Of a stretch of DNA of 64,000 nt, positions 47,087-59,026 are shown piece after piece. Within the stretch, counting starts at the first letter, position 1. Each line of letters starts with the position of its first letter. The translations under genes were made by a program, and so were the position numbers. The notes below the pieces were generated by a model. That model ran no database searches. It had not been told where the DNA came from and saw only the letters and a list, made by a program, of their open reading frames with translations. The stretch is taken from assembly GCA_964017235.1 (NCBI GenBank), contig OZ024929.1, positions 25,975,464-26,039,463 of the forward strand. Reading direction: 5' to 3'. The DNA is from Sabellastarte sp. h YS-2021. Lineage: Eukaryota > Annelida > Polychaeta > Sabellida > Sabellidae.

Positions 47087-49190
47087 TAATGTACACATGT
47101 AGTGATTGTGTGAACAGTGGAACCGTTATTATCTAAACATTTTTTATCACCAATACGACAGATTAAGTAAAGTTCAGTGGCTGATCAAATCTTTATTATT
47201 TTGCCCATTACCTGAGAGGTATTGTCCATAACTGTATTTGTCTATTCAAATTTTTCCCCCAATATTTAGTTTAACATCTCAGTAAGTCCTCGGTATCTTC
47301 CACAAAAATTCAAACACACCACAGAAGTGAGAGCCAGACAACCTTTTACTTTGTAAGTACCAGGCCACTAATGGTCAGCAGTTTACACTGGCTGAATGTC
47401 TGAAATTCTGCATTGTTATGTGTCTTGTTGAATCTTTGCTTTAACTGTTGTTTATAATATAGCACATGATGAAATTATTTTATTATGCTTTGAAAATCTA
47501 AACTTTTTATGATTAATGCCTTAAAAATTAAGAAACTCATGTTTATAAAATAGCGGTTCCACTGAATTCGATCTGCATTAAATTTCCAAGTATTCGTGTT
47601 TAGTTCTGGAGTATATAAGTGTGTGTGTTTTAAATGTCTTTCAGAAAAGCCGCAGGTTTATCATTATTTTTGCTTGATAATACTTGCGATGTGTTATGTA
47701 TTTGTATGAATGCCTGCAAAAAGAAACGCTGTTTTTAACTAAAATTCTTCCACAGTATTTGACTGTTCTGTACATTTGTGTTGTTTTACATTGTTGTGCA
47801 TACTATATCAGTGGTGCACATTTAGGTTTCATGTTAATTACCATTCCTTGTTGTTATAAGGTCATTAGAAGTACCAGACTGTATCCATATTACTTTCAGT
47901 ATATCACTGTGGTTTGAGTAAAGAAGTAGTTCATTTATAGTTTCATGACCCACAAAACGTAATTCACTGACATGTGTTTCCGACTACTGTGGCCTAGTGT
48001 GTAACATACTCGTCTAGGAACACAGAGGACGTGGGTTCAATCCCAGGTACAGGCAGATACATAGTGGCTCGGATGACCACTTTAAATGGCTGTCCTCTGT
48101 CATTTGGTTCTATCCCCAGAGGCAGGTTAAAGAACATCAAGGACGTTGATAATTGGTCATCTTTGAGCCTCTGTCTTTGAGTTAGGGGAATGTCAGTAAT
48201 TTTAGAGTCCAACTGTACTTGTACAGTTGGATGGGTCATATGGCGCTTTGAGTCCTGTAGTACATGGAGATATTGCGCTGAGTATAAAAACAAATACAAA
48301 ATACATACAAAGCATTGGGTGACAGAAAAAATGTCAGTTTAATGCTGTAGAATTTTACTTTCATATGTAGAACTTTTCATTCAACTGTTGATAATAAAGA
48401 CTTCCAACAGTTTGGAGGAGGACATGTATCTCAGTATGAAATCTCCAGGACACATTAGTTGTTCTTATATTACCTCAATATTATACTTTTATATCCCATG
48501 TAAAGTAATACAAAATATGAGATTTACAAGAGTGAAAGTCACTGGAAACCTGTATTTTTACTCGTGCTTTATGGGATGCTGTTGTTTGTTAATTTTGTGA
48601 CATTGTTAGGCCATGTATCTCATATGTTGCCAGCTTTCAGGTAACTTTTCTTGTTGTGGTCATGTTAAAGACTAGACTCAGTGATAGACAATTCATGTTT
48701 TCCTGTGTTGTACTGTTTCTCATTGTCTTATACACTCCAAAAAAAAATGTAAGATAGGTTTTTATCTGTATGTCTATGTTTGTTGAGAAATGTATGTTGT
48801 GTCTTCTATTATGTGTGTGTATGGGTGGGAATCATACACTTTACCTACTGAACTAAACAAGTAAACCAACGCTTCATGACCTGCAGGTCATAGGTTTGAA
48901 CCCATTTATGTCAGTCGTAATTTAAAGAAGCTTCTTGTGGAAAGTTGTCAGTTGCCATGGATTACAAACTACTCAAGTTCAACTAAATAAAACTAAATAA
49001 TGTGTATCCATGATGTTGATCTACATTAAATTGTCATCTAAATTATTGTGGTGGCCCAAGTTAGAGATGTCAATCAAATGGGCTTTTGTTCATTTCATGT
49101 CTGTCTACTGTAAGTTCATTCTGTTGTGTTTTGTACACATTTAAACTTGTTTAAGTCAACCTGATGAGTAGATTTACCTTTAAATAAAGG
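47087..49190 (+). other. Probable 3' UTR and downstream flank of the peptidase gene
   Basis: No coding exon seen. AATAAA signals occur at 48393-48398, near 48986 and at 49183-49188, so the poly(A) site cannot be fixed. A SINE lies at about 47989-48300. If the last signal is used, the SINE lies inside the 3' UTR. Confidence 0.35.
47989..48300 (+). mobile_element. tRNA-derived SINE, second family
   Basis: A box TGGCCTAGTGTGTAAC and B box GGGTTCAATCCC are spaced as in a tRNA. A ~230-bp body follows, with GGCAGGTTAAAGAACATCAA and a hairpin (CCAACTGTACTTGTACAGTTGG-like at 48207-48231), and then an A-rich end. Sequence differs from the 57.2/62.3-kb SINE. Target duplications not found. Confidence 0.65.
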
Positions 49191-51246
49191 TGTCTGATCA
49201 TTAGAGGACATTTTTCATTTGTACTTGCCATGTTACCCCAGTTGCTGGTTGAATAGGTATATTTGACAAAGTTTGGTCATTTGAGATTCAGTATAACTGA
49301 GTTTTACTGAAAATAATCTGAGAAACGGGTTCACAGTTGACAATTATCACATGACACAATTCCAGTGACTATTTAGCTGCTGTAACAACCAAAATACTGT
49401 CATGCATAAATTCCTTAGTTTAAATAGACAGCTATGTGAGATATGTTGAATAGAAATAAGTTGCCATTGCCCATTTCCAACTGACAGAGATGGCTTATGT
49501 TTTGAATATACATGATGTGCTCCATTCATTTTATTTAAGGATTTTAAGATGTCGTTATTGTGGTGTTATAATTGTTATGTATGTGTTACGTTGTCATGAC
49601 TTCAGAAAATGTTCTTCTGATTATATTGAAATTGCTGACAAACATGTTGCAGAAAAAGGCCACAATCTGATGTTATTTAACTTTGTCCCAAAAATACATG
49701 CATATCTTCATTACTGTACTTTCACACCATTATCTACATGTAATTTCATGTACTGGATTTTTATTGCCATTTTAACAGAATCAAACCAGACAAAAGCAAA
49801 TCAAATTGGTTTGATGTGTTCGTATTATTACCTGCTTTTAGTGTGTATATTATGTCAACTATAAATTGCAGCATTTTCAAGATGAAAATGGAATACAAGA
49901 ATCTATGAATTAATGAATGTATATATTTTGGAGGTGTTTTGACGCAAGGAATTGTTTTAAATATAAACACAGACCTGTTTTATATGAAGGTATGTTACAC
50001 ATGCAGAAATGTTTACACAGTTGTTATGACTTACAGATTGTTGGGATGTCTTCTGAAGTCAGAAAACTAATCACTGTTTCTTTCATAATAATCATAATAT
50101 TAGACTGGAGATGCTGTTGAATGGAAATAAGTTGCCAATGGCCATGTTATAATCATGCTGTGTGACACAGCTGTGGACAATGAGGAAAAATAGTTCAAAG
50201 GAAGTAATAGGTATGAAATAGTTGACAAACAAAGTGAATAATATGCAATGGTTTTCTTTGAAAATATTTAGTGATCTTAATAATGGCGGTAAAAGCCCTC
50301 AAAAGATTATCAATATGTTGTATCAGCCAAGCATAAAAGACAAGTGGCTGATGGGTACTTTTCAACCAGAAGGCCGTCTTTAATTCACTAAATAAGAACA
50401 CTCAGGATTTATTTCTACCTTCAAAGCAATATTCTCCATTCCTTGTCCACTCAGTTTTAGTCACCTGGCACTTTCATTCTCACTGCATATGTCCAGTAGC
50501 AAGTAGTAGTATGACAGGTAAACCAGTGTTCAGGTTGTCATTTGGTAGAGTTCTTCTTACAAGAATATTTGATAACCACTTGTTGCAAACGTCGTTATTT
50601 TAGGCTTTCTAATGGCTGATACTTCATCAAAAGAATAATAAATGTACATATGTGGTGTAATATGTCACATTTTTACACTATACCGAGTATTAATGATGCT
50701 TACTCATTTTATAATATCTCGTAAAAGAAGTTTTAAGTTGTAAGTTATGGCTCATGTGAAATCGCTGGTAACCAATTATGATTTGTGTAGATCATCCCAC
50801 CACTAGTAGCAAGCCATCTTTTTTTCTTGCTAATGTCCTCAATTCTGTGAATCACAACTTATGTTTGGAGACTACAACCATGTACTAATGTAAGAAAATT
50901 CACACAAAGCGTTTTCATTATTTTGATGACTCCTTAAAAGTAAGAGAGATGAAAATTCAGGTGTCGATGACTTATGTATTTGTTGTGTGTGGACGTTCAG
51001 TCGACAGGTGGTTAACAGGTTCAGCATTTAATCTCCTGGTTTTTATATCTGTGGTTGTTATTGGAGACACATGTCATGACAACGTGCAGGATTCACCGAG
51101 TGTCCGTCCAATAAGACCATAAGGTCATAAAACCCTTACTTGGTTTGGAAGAAAAAAAACATTGGTAATGTAATCTAGATTTATTTAGGGATTTAATGTG
51201 TACAAGAGTTTCAGAAATGTAGAATAAAACCTGGATTGCAAAATTG
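48301..51246. other. Downstream AT-rich stretch
   Basis: Short ORFs only. No exon, RNA gene or bounded repeat recognised. A SINE-like phrase (GCAGGTCATAGGTTTGAACC at about 48883) may be a relic. Confidence 0.45.
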
Positions 51247-51479
51247 TGTAGAGTAAGAAATCTAAAATTCGCCACATATCTGAAATTCGCCACATGTGAA
51301 AATACTAATAAAATAAATGAATTGTGGTGAGATTTGTTGAATGTATAGTAAATTATGGCTTTTTGAACTGAAAAATACCAATTTTTAGACAAAGACATCA
51401 TTTTCTTCATAAAATTAACTAAGGTTTTAGAGGTGGCGAATTTTAGATTCCTGGCGAATTTTAGATTTCTTACTCTACA
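51247..51479. mobile_element. Small foldback-like element
   Basis: TGTAGAGTAAGAAATCTAAA at the left is perfectly inverted at the right end (51479). Each arm has a second ATCTAAAATTCGCCAC-type unit, so the arms are short tandem repeats in inverse orientation. About 233 bp; no duplication seen. Confidence 0.65.
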
Positions 51480-52375
51480 GGCTGTATAAATGAAAGGGTT
51501 TTACTTCCTGTTCAAGTCTCTGGATCATATTGGGACAGACTGACTCACACTTGTGGGAGTTAAACCCAAACAAGAGGTGACAGTCTGTGATCAGTTGCTA
51601 AAACTTACCAACCACTTGGACATTGAGGACCTCTCCAAGTTGTTCAAGCAATGCCATATTGCCAGATTTGCAGAGTAAGTGAACTGGTTACATCCACCTG
51701 TAAACTAGAAGACTTGGTACTTAATCATACATCTTACCCTCTTATTTCCCGCAGTTCCCGCTTCTCAGTTTCAATCAAATATATAAAAACAACTCACTGT
51801 ATCAGAAACCTTAATTTAATGTGACCATCATCAGCTAAAGTGTAATGATTTTAAAAGGGCTTCAGTTTTAGTACTAATTTAAATGCTCTGTATTATATAA
51901 TTTAATGAGGAATAGTACTGCATTGTTACAGGTTTATTTTCTAATAAATAAGTGTAGTGACTGAGGTGTACCTTCAATGTCAAACTCAAAGACAACTTTC
52001 CATACTGTTTCATACTGAACGATTGTTTTCTCAATGTAAAGTTAATTGACAGCTGCTATTGCTTACCACTAGTAATCAAATTCCTTTAAAGATCTCAGTA
52101 CAATCTTCCACCATGTGAAGAATGATAATCTAATTGTAAAGTAGTTGTTTGTATTTAGCAAAACACTGCCTTATAGTGTATGAAATTGATACTGAAATTA
52201 AGTTAACCAATATTAAAATCCAGGAAACCGTTTGGGTAGATAATGAAACCTGGATATACAGCCCTTTCCCTGAATAAAATACTGTAAATAAGGGATCTAA
52301 AGTGTAGTTTTAGAATTATCAACTCTTTTGTATAACCTGTATTTTACACAAATTGTATTATACATATTTAATATA

Positions 52376-53260
52376 TATGTCGTGACAGAACTTAAAATTT
52401 GACAGAATTTAAAATCCTGTTTACAGAATATTGAATTTTAAAATTCTGTCGACAGAATTTAAAATTCTGTCAAAATATCTTGACAGAACTTAAAATTCTA
52501 AGTTCTGTCGACAGAACTTAAAATTCAATATTCTGTAAACAGGATTTTAAATTCTGTCAATAGAATTTAAAATTCTGTCAAAATACCTTGACAGAACTTA
52601 AAATTCTAAAATACTGTTGACATAACTTAAAACCATGATAAATATCCTATATTTTGTTAACTTCTTTTACAGTGATTTAGTATTTTATATTTTAAAGGGG
52701 GCTCAGTACTTGTGCCAATTTAAAAGTAAAAGCAATGCATAAGACAGATATTAAATAGATCCTTTACTGGCATAGATCCTTTACTAGCATCCACTTTCAT
52801 TTATAATAATACATTAACATGCAATAATTTCACTAAAAATTTCTATGATCACAGTGCTAAGTCAGTGGTGACTGTAAACTAAATGTACATAATACAAGTG
52901 TTTGCTGGTTTTGTTTTTCAATATATGTCTCTTTATGTTTATTTACTGTTTCTTTACTGTAATTGCAGTGCTAAACTCAGTGAATAATATATGTGTTTAA
53001 TGTTGCATATCACCAATAAAGTTTGAAATACTTATGTTACATTTAATTTCTCTGATTACAGCTATATAAACATGATTTTAAGTTCTGTCAACAGGATTTT
53101 AATTTCTGTCGACAGGATTTTAAATTCTGTCGACAGAACTTAAAATCCCTCCAAACCAATGAAATCCAAGGATTTTAAGTTCTGTCGACAGAACTTAGAA
53201 TTTTAAGTTCTGTCGACAGAATTTAAAATTCTGTCAAATTTTAAGTTCTGTCACGACATA
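52376..53260. mobile_element. Foldback-like element with palindromic GTCGAC units
   Basis: TATGTCGTGACAGAACTTAA at the left is inverted at the right end. The arms (52376-52630, 53068-53260) are built from repeated palindromic units such as AATTCTGTCGACAGAATT. A non-repetitive AT-rich core lies between. No transposase. The same architecture as the 15.4-kb element, with unrelated sequence. Confidence 0.8.
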
Positions 53261-54666
53261 TACATACATATATATTTGTGGCAATGCCCAGATTGTGCGA
53301 AATGTGTATAATTAAGTAAAATAAACCAGTGTATATCTTTATGTTCTTTGTCGCATCAGAGTTCAACCCACACAGTAGTTAATAGAAAAGGGGGTTCCAA
53401 ATCATTACCAAGCAACTATCCACATAATTGACCACATGTAATTGACGTCATGCAAATGAGGGGAATCCTTTTTCAAGATGGTGGCTGTGGTGACCATCTT
53501 GTTTTTCAAAATAGATTCAAAATCAGGACCAACCTGGCTATTCACATAATAGACCTACATACATTTATATAAAGTTTGTTAATATCTAGATGTATATCCC
53601 GTTTCTATATGTACCAAACTTTGTTGCACCCATTTTATGTGATTCGCAATTGTTACAAACTATCAGTCAGCTCTATTATTCACTTAGTATGACAGTTCTA
53701 GGGTTTAAAGTGGTTAAAAATTCACAAATTGGGTCTCTATGGACATTTTATAGACCTTAAGTGATCTTAAAATTAAAAGCTACAGACTTCAAATTTTATG
53801 CAGACCAAAATTAGACAGAAGTTCTATCTCATACAATTTGAGACTTGCCAGACCTACTATTTCCAAGTTAAGGACAAATATGTGGAAAATGTTGAAAAAG
53901 GGTCACAGGTGGGTGTCTATGGTCCTCATACACTGGTTAAATGTCTATTTAAAGCCTTCATTTTTCTCACATGTAAAAAGAACATATTCCCATGTTGACG
54001 AGTCATATAGTTCGACAGTTATAGAGCTTTAAAGTGGCATAAAGTCCATAAATTGGGTCTCTGGGGGAATTTTAAGAGACCTTAAGCTAACCTTAAATCT
54101 AAAGCTGCAAATTATTCACAGACAAAGATTACATATAGAAATGATACCTAGTGCAGTTTGAAACTTTTCACACCATTTTTAAGTTACAGGGCAAAACGTG
54201 AAAAATATAGAACAAAATGTCTATGTAGTGTCTTTATGAGACTCAAACACATTTTTAACCTCAACACAAAGTCTTGATTTTGGCACATGTAAGAAGAACA
54301 TAGTAATGTGTTCCGAGGTAAAATGTGAGCCAGATGAACCACAGTTTTTTACCTATAGTGTATCAAGTGCCCAAAAGTCACATTTCTGACCTAAGGTGGC
54401 CATAAGTTCTTTGTCATCGGGAGTTTAAGGTCATCTTGAAATAGGGTTCTTCTCCTGACCCAAATACATATGTGTGCCAAGTTGGAATCAAATCCCTGAA
54501 AGCATTTTTGAGTTATCACACAAGTCAAAACTTCGGGTGGCGGCGGCGCAAGGGAGGTAAAACCAGTATATCCTCAACTTTTGTCTGGGGATATAATAAG
54601 TATCCAAGATCAAGCTACTGGATAGGAGCAGTCTATCGCTTTGTAAACCTCCACAACAAATTTAAA
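53261..54666. repeat. Diverged tandem-core repeats
   Basis: AGTTCTATCTCATACAATTT and AATGATACCTAGTGCAGTTT (about 320 bp apart), with GGGTCTCTRKGGRMATTTTA twice, indicate a repeated unit. A GGTGGCGGCGGCGCAAGGGA block at about 54537 and AACTTTTGTCTGGGGATATA follow. Ends not defined. Confidence 0.5.
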
Positions 54667-55892
54667 CTAGAGGAATGCTTTTGCTAACAAAAGTGAAGCG
54701 TCCCTTAAAGTTTAAAATGCTTTATGGTTTTAATAAGCATGCTGTAAAGCTAAGAATGCACAAAGCTGCATCGTATGCTTTCCCAATACCTCTTAATACA
54801 TTCTGAAGCTATAAAAGCAACAATAAAGGAGATATAAGGCATAAGCTCCAAAGCAGCTATTTATGACCCCAGTTTGGCCCATAAGGGAGGGTCGGGGGGT
54901 AAAACTGACCGGCTATTTAGACTCTCCACATGTGCTTTCCCAATACCTCTTAATACATTCTGAAGATCTAAAAGCAACAATAAAGGAGACATAAGGCAAA
55001 ACTCCAAAGCAACTATTTTATGACCCCAGTTTGACCCATAAAGGGGAGTCGGGTGATAAAACTGACCGGCTATTTAGATTCTTCACATATGCTTTCCTAA
55101 TACCTCTTAATACATTCTGAAGCTATAAAAGCAACGATAAAGGAGATATAAGGCAAAAATTCCAAAGCATCTATTTATGACCCCAGTTTGGCCCATAAGG
55201 GGGGGTCGGGGGGTAAAACTGACCGGCTATTTAGACTCTCCACATACTCTTTCTCAATACCTCTTAATACATTCTGAAGCTATAAAAGCAACAATAAAGG
55301 AGATATGAGGCAAAAACTCAAAATCAGCTATTTTATGACCCCAGTTTGACCCATAAGGAGGGGTTAGGGGATAAAACTGACCGGCTATTTAGACTCTCCA
55401 TATATGCTTTCCCAATACCTCTTAATACATTCTGAAGCTATAAAAGCAACAATAAAGGAGATATGAGGCAAAAACTCAAAATCAGCTATTTTATGACCCC
55501 AGTTTGACCCATAAGGGGGGGCCGTGGGGTAAAACTGACCGGCTATTTAGACTCTCCACATATGGTTTCTTATTACCTCCCAGTACATTTTATAGCTCTA
55601 AATACAATACTTGAGAAGATAATAGGGGGGTTGGCCTAAATTTAAGGCTTTCAGATTGGAAGGTGTCAGAAAATCACTCATAAATGAGACATTTTTCAAG
55701 GGATTGCTCCCAAAATCTAATCGGCTCGCGTTTTCGATAGTATGAACAGGTGTCAAATTATAAGGCTCTGTAGCAAGTAGCTTTTCCTGAACTGTGATGG
55801 GGGGGCGGGGGGGGGGGGGGGGGGGGGTTGTACCTCAAAAACTGAAAAAAACTGAGGCGAAAACAAATAAGCACCCTTTCAGGGACGCTTAA
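54667..55892 (-). mobile_element. Non-autonomous Helitron-like element, copy 3, expanded core
   Basis: Same ends as copies 1 and 2 (CTAGAGGAATGCTTTTGCTA at the left, CAGGGACGCTTAA at the right), flanked by A and T when read on the - strand. Five ~160-bp core units plus the diverged terminal one, against two plus one in the others. A G run (about 21 G after a C, near 55806-55827) marks a deletion of the segment between the core and the end. Confidence 0.8.
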
Positions 55893-56340
55893 TTATTTTA
55901 GTGTTACCAGCAGCCTTGGCAGAAACCCTTACCAACAGGTAAAATGGAACAGCACCAAGTGAACATTTGGTGAATAGCCCACCATAATAAATATTGCAAG
56001 ACCACATTCACAGTCTTTATCTTTTGCCAGGTATTAATTAAGCAAAAATGGAGGTATTCTGACCACAAAAAAAGAGGTTTCAAGCCCCAGAAGCAATACT
56101 AAGGGACATAAAATGCCTTTTTTATATACGATAACCCAACTGAACCTTGAAACAGAGGTCAAAAATGAAATTTGACACCTTCAAACAATTCCCAGAATGT
56201 GATTTCCTGTAGATAGTTTTCACATTTGAAGTTCTAGAATTGCATCTATTAGACGTAGTGCATCCCAAGACAGAACATAGTATAATATATAGAGAATTCA
56301 GCCTTTCTGAAATGAGACATTTTCAATTGCACCAAAATTC
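55893..56340. other. AT-rich stretch
   Basis: No feature recognised apart from satellite-like phrases at its right edge. Confidence 0.4.
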
Positions 56341-56690
56341 AAGATAGCGGCAAATAGTAAACAAAGGGTCCAAAATATGCTCAAAATGGCTATCGCTAAT
56401 GGTTTTCAAGATAATCAACATTTTCAATTTCTGCCAAATAATCAAGATGGCCGCCAGAACTTAAATTTTTTTTCAGAGGCACCATATCCAGGCTGAGTAG
56501 TGTTAGAGGGTCCAAAATTTGAACAAAATCGCTCAATCTTTAACAGTTTTCGAGATAATCAACATTTTCAATTTCCACCAAAATTCAAGATGGCAGCCGG
56601 AATTTGGTATATTCAAAATTTTATCAGAGGAATCACATCCAGTGTCTATAGTGCCCAAAGGGTCCAAACAATGCACAAAATCACTCTTTT
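56335..56690. repeat. Satellite units with conserved box, interrupted by a DIRS fragment
   Basis: Repeats of ACAAAATCGCTCAATCTTTA, GTTTTCGAGATAATCAAC and AAATTCAAGATGGCAGCC. The same phrases recur at 60.3-61.0 kb. Confidence 0.65.
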
Positions 56691-57670
56691 TATTATGTTA
56701 ATACATCCTACCCGATGGACCATTGCTATACCGGTGGGTGTGACTGGTCCAACCAAACAACAGAAAAAAAGACATCCCATGTTTCCACTTGCAGGACCGG
56801 TCTAGTAGTGTACACTTGCTAGGTGATGCAGCATACGTCGGTCCTGAGACTGTCCAGCTCCTAGTGAAGTTCAAGAGTGGCCAGGTTGTACAGGACACGA
56901 CCAGTGCTAGCAAGAGGAAGATGTCCACCTCTGGTACTACTCCCACTAAAGCTAGCAAGAAGAAATTCTCTTCTGATGCCCTGAAAACCCTTGATGACAA
57001 ATGACCTCAAAGGTTTACCAGATTGGAGGCGATGTTGCTGGCCAAGTTATTATCAGTACCAGTGGAAACGGTTAAGTGGATGACTACCACCATTGTGACC
57101 ACTGAGAGATCCTTTATCCCTCCAGTGCAGTCTTACCGATGCCAGTTCTGTTCAGACATCATCACCACATTAGATACCACAGACAAAATGATTTCAGGGT
57201 ATAAAGTACAATTTACAAGACTTGATTTTTCATAGGCCCAAAGAGGGGCCACTGTGGCAGAGTGGTAACACATTTGCCTCCCACCTCTGTGATCGGAGTT
57301 TGGTTCCCGGCCAGACCTCAAGTGGGAAAGCTGGTAGTTGCTTGCTGTTGGTCGGCAGTTTACAGTACAGAACCTTGACTAACTGTATGTACTGGTTTCC
57401 TTGGCCTTCCAACTACCCGTCGTGATATGACCTGTACAGTGTTTAAAGCAACGTAAAACCCAAAATAAATAAATAAAATGTTACTGATACCAGTTCTGTT
57501 CAGACTACTGGTGTGGTCACAGAGGGTTCCAGCAACCAGCATCTTACCGGTACCAGCTCAGGACATGTTTCTGGACCGCTCACCCAACCTGCTATGATGA
57601 ACTAGCCTTCTGATGTCTCCGGTGTGATGCCCCTGGTCCAACCCACCTGACAGGCCACCAGTGTCCAGGA
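56690..57670 (+). pseudogene. 5' fragment of a DIRS element with gag remnant (copy 4)
   Basis: GTTAATACATCCTACCCGAT, AAAAAAAGACATCC and GCAGGACCGGTCTAGTA match the left terminal repeat of copy 1. The following ~400 bp encodes a Lys/Ser-rich piece and RFTRLEAMLLAKL, similar to [13 protein letters not shown] of copy 1 ORF1, with a stop just before it. A SINE splits the remnant at about 57244-57478. No RT or recombinase remains. Confidence 0.72.
57244..57478 (+). mobile_element. tRNA-derived SINE
   Basis: A box TGGCAGAGTGG and a B-box-like GGTTTGGTTCC lie near the 5' end. The body includes TGGGAAAGCTGGTAGTTGCT, GGCAGTTTACAGTACAGAA and GTACTGGTTTCC. The AAATAAATAAATAAA tail is at the right. Same family as 62294-62520. 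Target duplication not found. Confidence 0.8.
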
Positions 57671-57679
57671 TGTTACTGC

Positions 57680-58388
57680 TGTTACTGTAACCAGCCAACT
57701 TTGAAAGCTCTAGCTAAAATAGGCTGTGTGTTATTACATCTTAAAACAAACCTCTGTGACTGTAGCATTAACAGTTTATAACCAATGGATTTCTGTCTTC
57801 TTGGGATAAAACAGTTAAAGCTTGTGTTGTCAAGAGAAATGAGGAGGCAATAATGATAGAAAATATGTTTATTTCTCTGAGACATTGATAGTTTTGACAT
57901 AGTGATATCATTAAGACTTTTACTTACATTAACAGTGACACTGAATTAAAGCTATGATTTATTGCTGTCCAAAACTAATTTTTTTCAAAAAAAATTTAAC
58001 CAAGTTTTACAAATGCACCTAGTGCAAACGCGTTATCACAATTATCCTACACTGTTTTTCAATTAATCCAGTCTTATGATAGAGGATAACCACTTATCTG
58101 AAAATGTTGATGAAACCTAGGGTTTTAAAAGAAGAGATTTGATGACGGGAGAGCTGGGATTTTGGGACAGCTAAAACAAGAATTTGCATCTTTGGATTAT
58201 AAATAATGTAGGTTCAACCGTTCTCAAAAATAACTCCCACTCCAGTCATATTTTGGGGGGAAATATTCACTCGAACACATTCATAACTGTGGGTGGAAAA
58301 AGTCAGACTTTTCAGTACAATAGTTATTGTAAAACCTGTACACTGTGCAAGAGTGGTGATTCTGCCACATGACACACAGTAATGCCCT
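57680..58388. other. AT-rich stretch
   Basis: No feature recognised. Confidence 0.45.
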
Positions 58389-59026
58389 TGTTCCACCAAA
58401 GGATTAAGCCCCGACCCTGTCGGCGACCCTTAATCGTGGACAGTCGGTGAAAAAAAAACAAAAATGGGCGGGAATACTGGGTCGGTTTCAAAGTCTGGGA
58501 TTAAGTACAGATCGTCCTCAGGAAGCCTCAGGACGCCTCAGGCGGCCCCAGACAGTCCCTAACTGGTCTGGGACTAAGAACCGACTAAGCCATTTTTCTG
58601 GTCAGTTTGAACCACGATCCTGTCCTAGACAAACCGACTGGGTCCCAGGACGCCTCAGGCCTCCTGGGACTAAGCCCCGACTAACCCAGGATTAAGTACC
58701 GACCCTACAAGGTGTCCTGAGGCGTCCCCAGACCAGGATCGCCGATTTTTGTTTGGCAATGGGACTAAGGGTCGCAGGAAGCCTGGGACAACATAGGACT
58801 GTGTAAATTTGATCTGAGGAGGCCTGGAGACGCCTGGGACTGGACATTTTGTTTATGGCGGGAAAAAATAATCGGTTGGGGTCGGGAGAAATATCAAACA
58901 TGTTTGATTTTTTACACGGCCTCAACCGACCACATCCGACCCTTACAGGACGCCTGGGACTAAGCATATTTTTCAAACCGACCCCAAAAATCCCTTAATC
59001 GGGAGCCTTAGTCGTGTGGTGAAACA
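58389..59026. mobile_element. GC-rich inverted-repeat element
   Basis: TGTTCCACC and its near-inverse GGTGAAACA at the ends, with GGATTAAG/CTTAATC just inside. The interior repeats AGGACGCCTCAGG, GGGACTAAG and ACCGACC motifs on both strands. Much richer in GC and CpG than its surroundings. No coding capacity or target duplication recognised. Confidence 0.5.
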
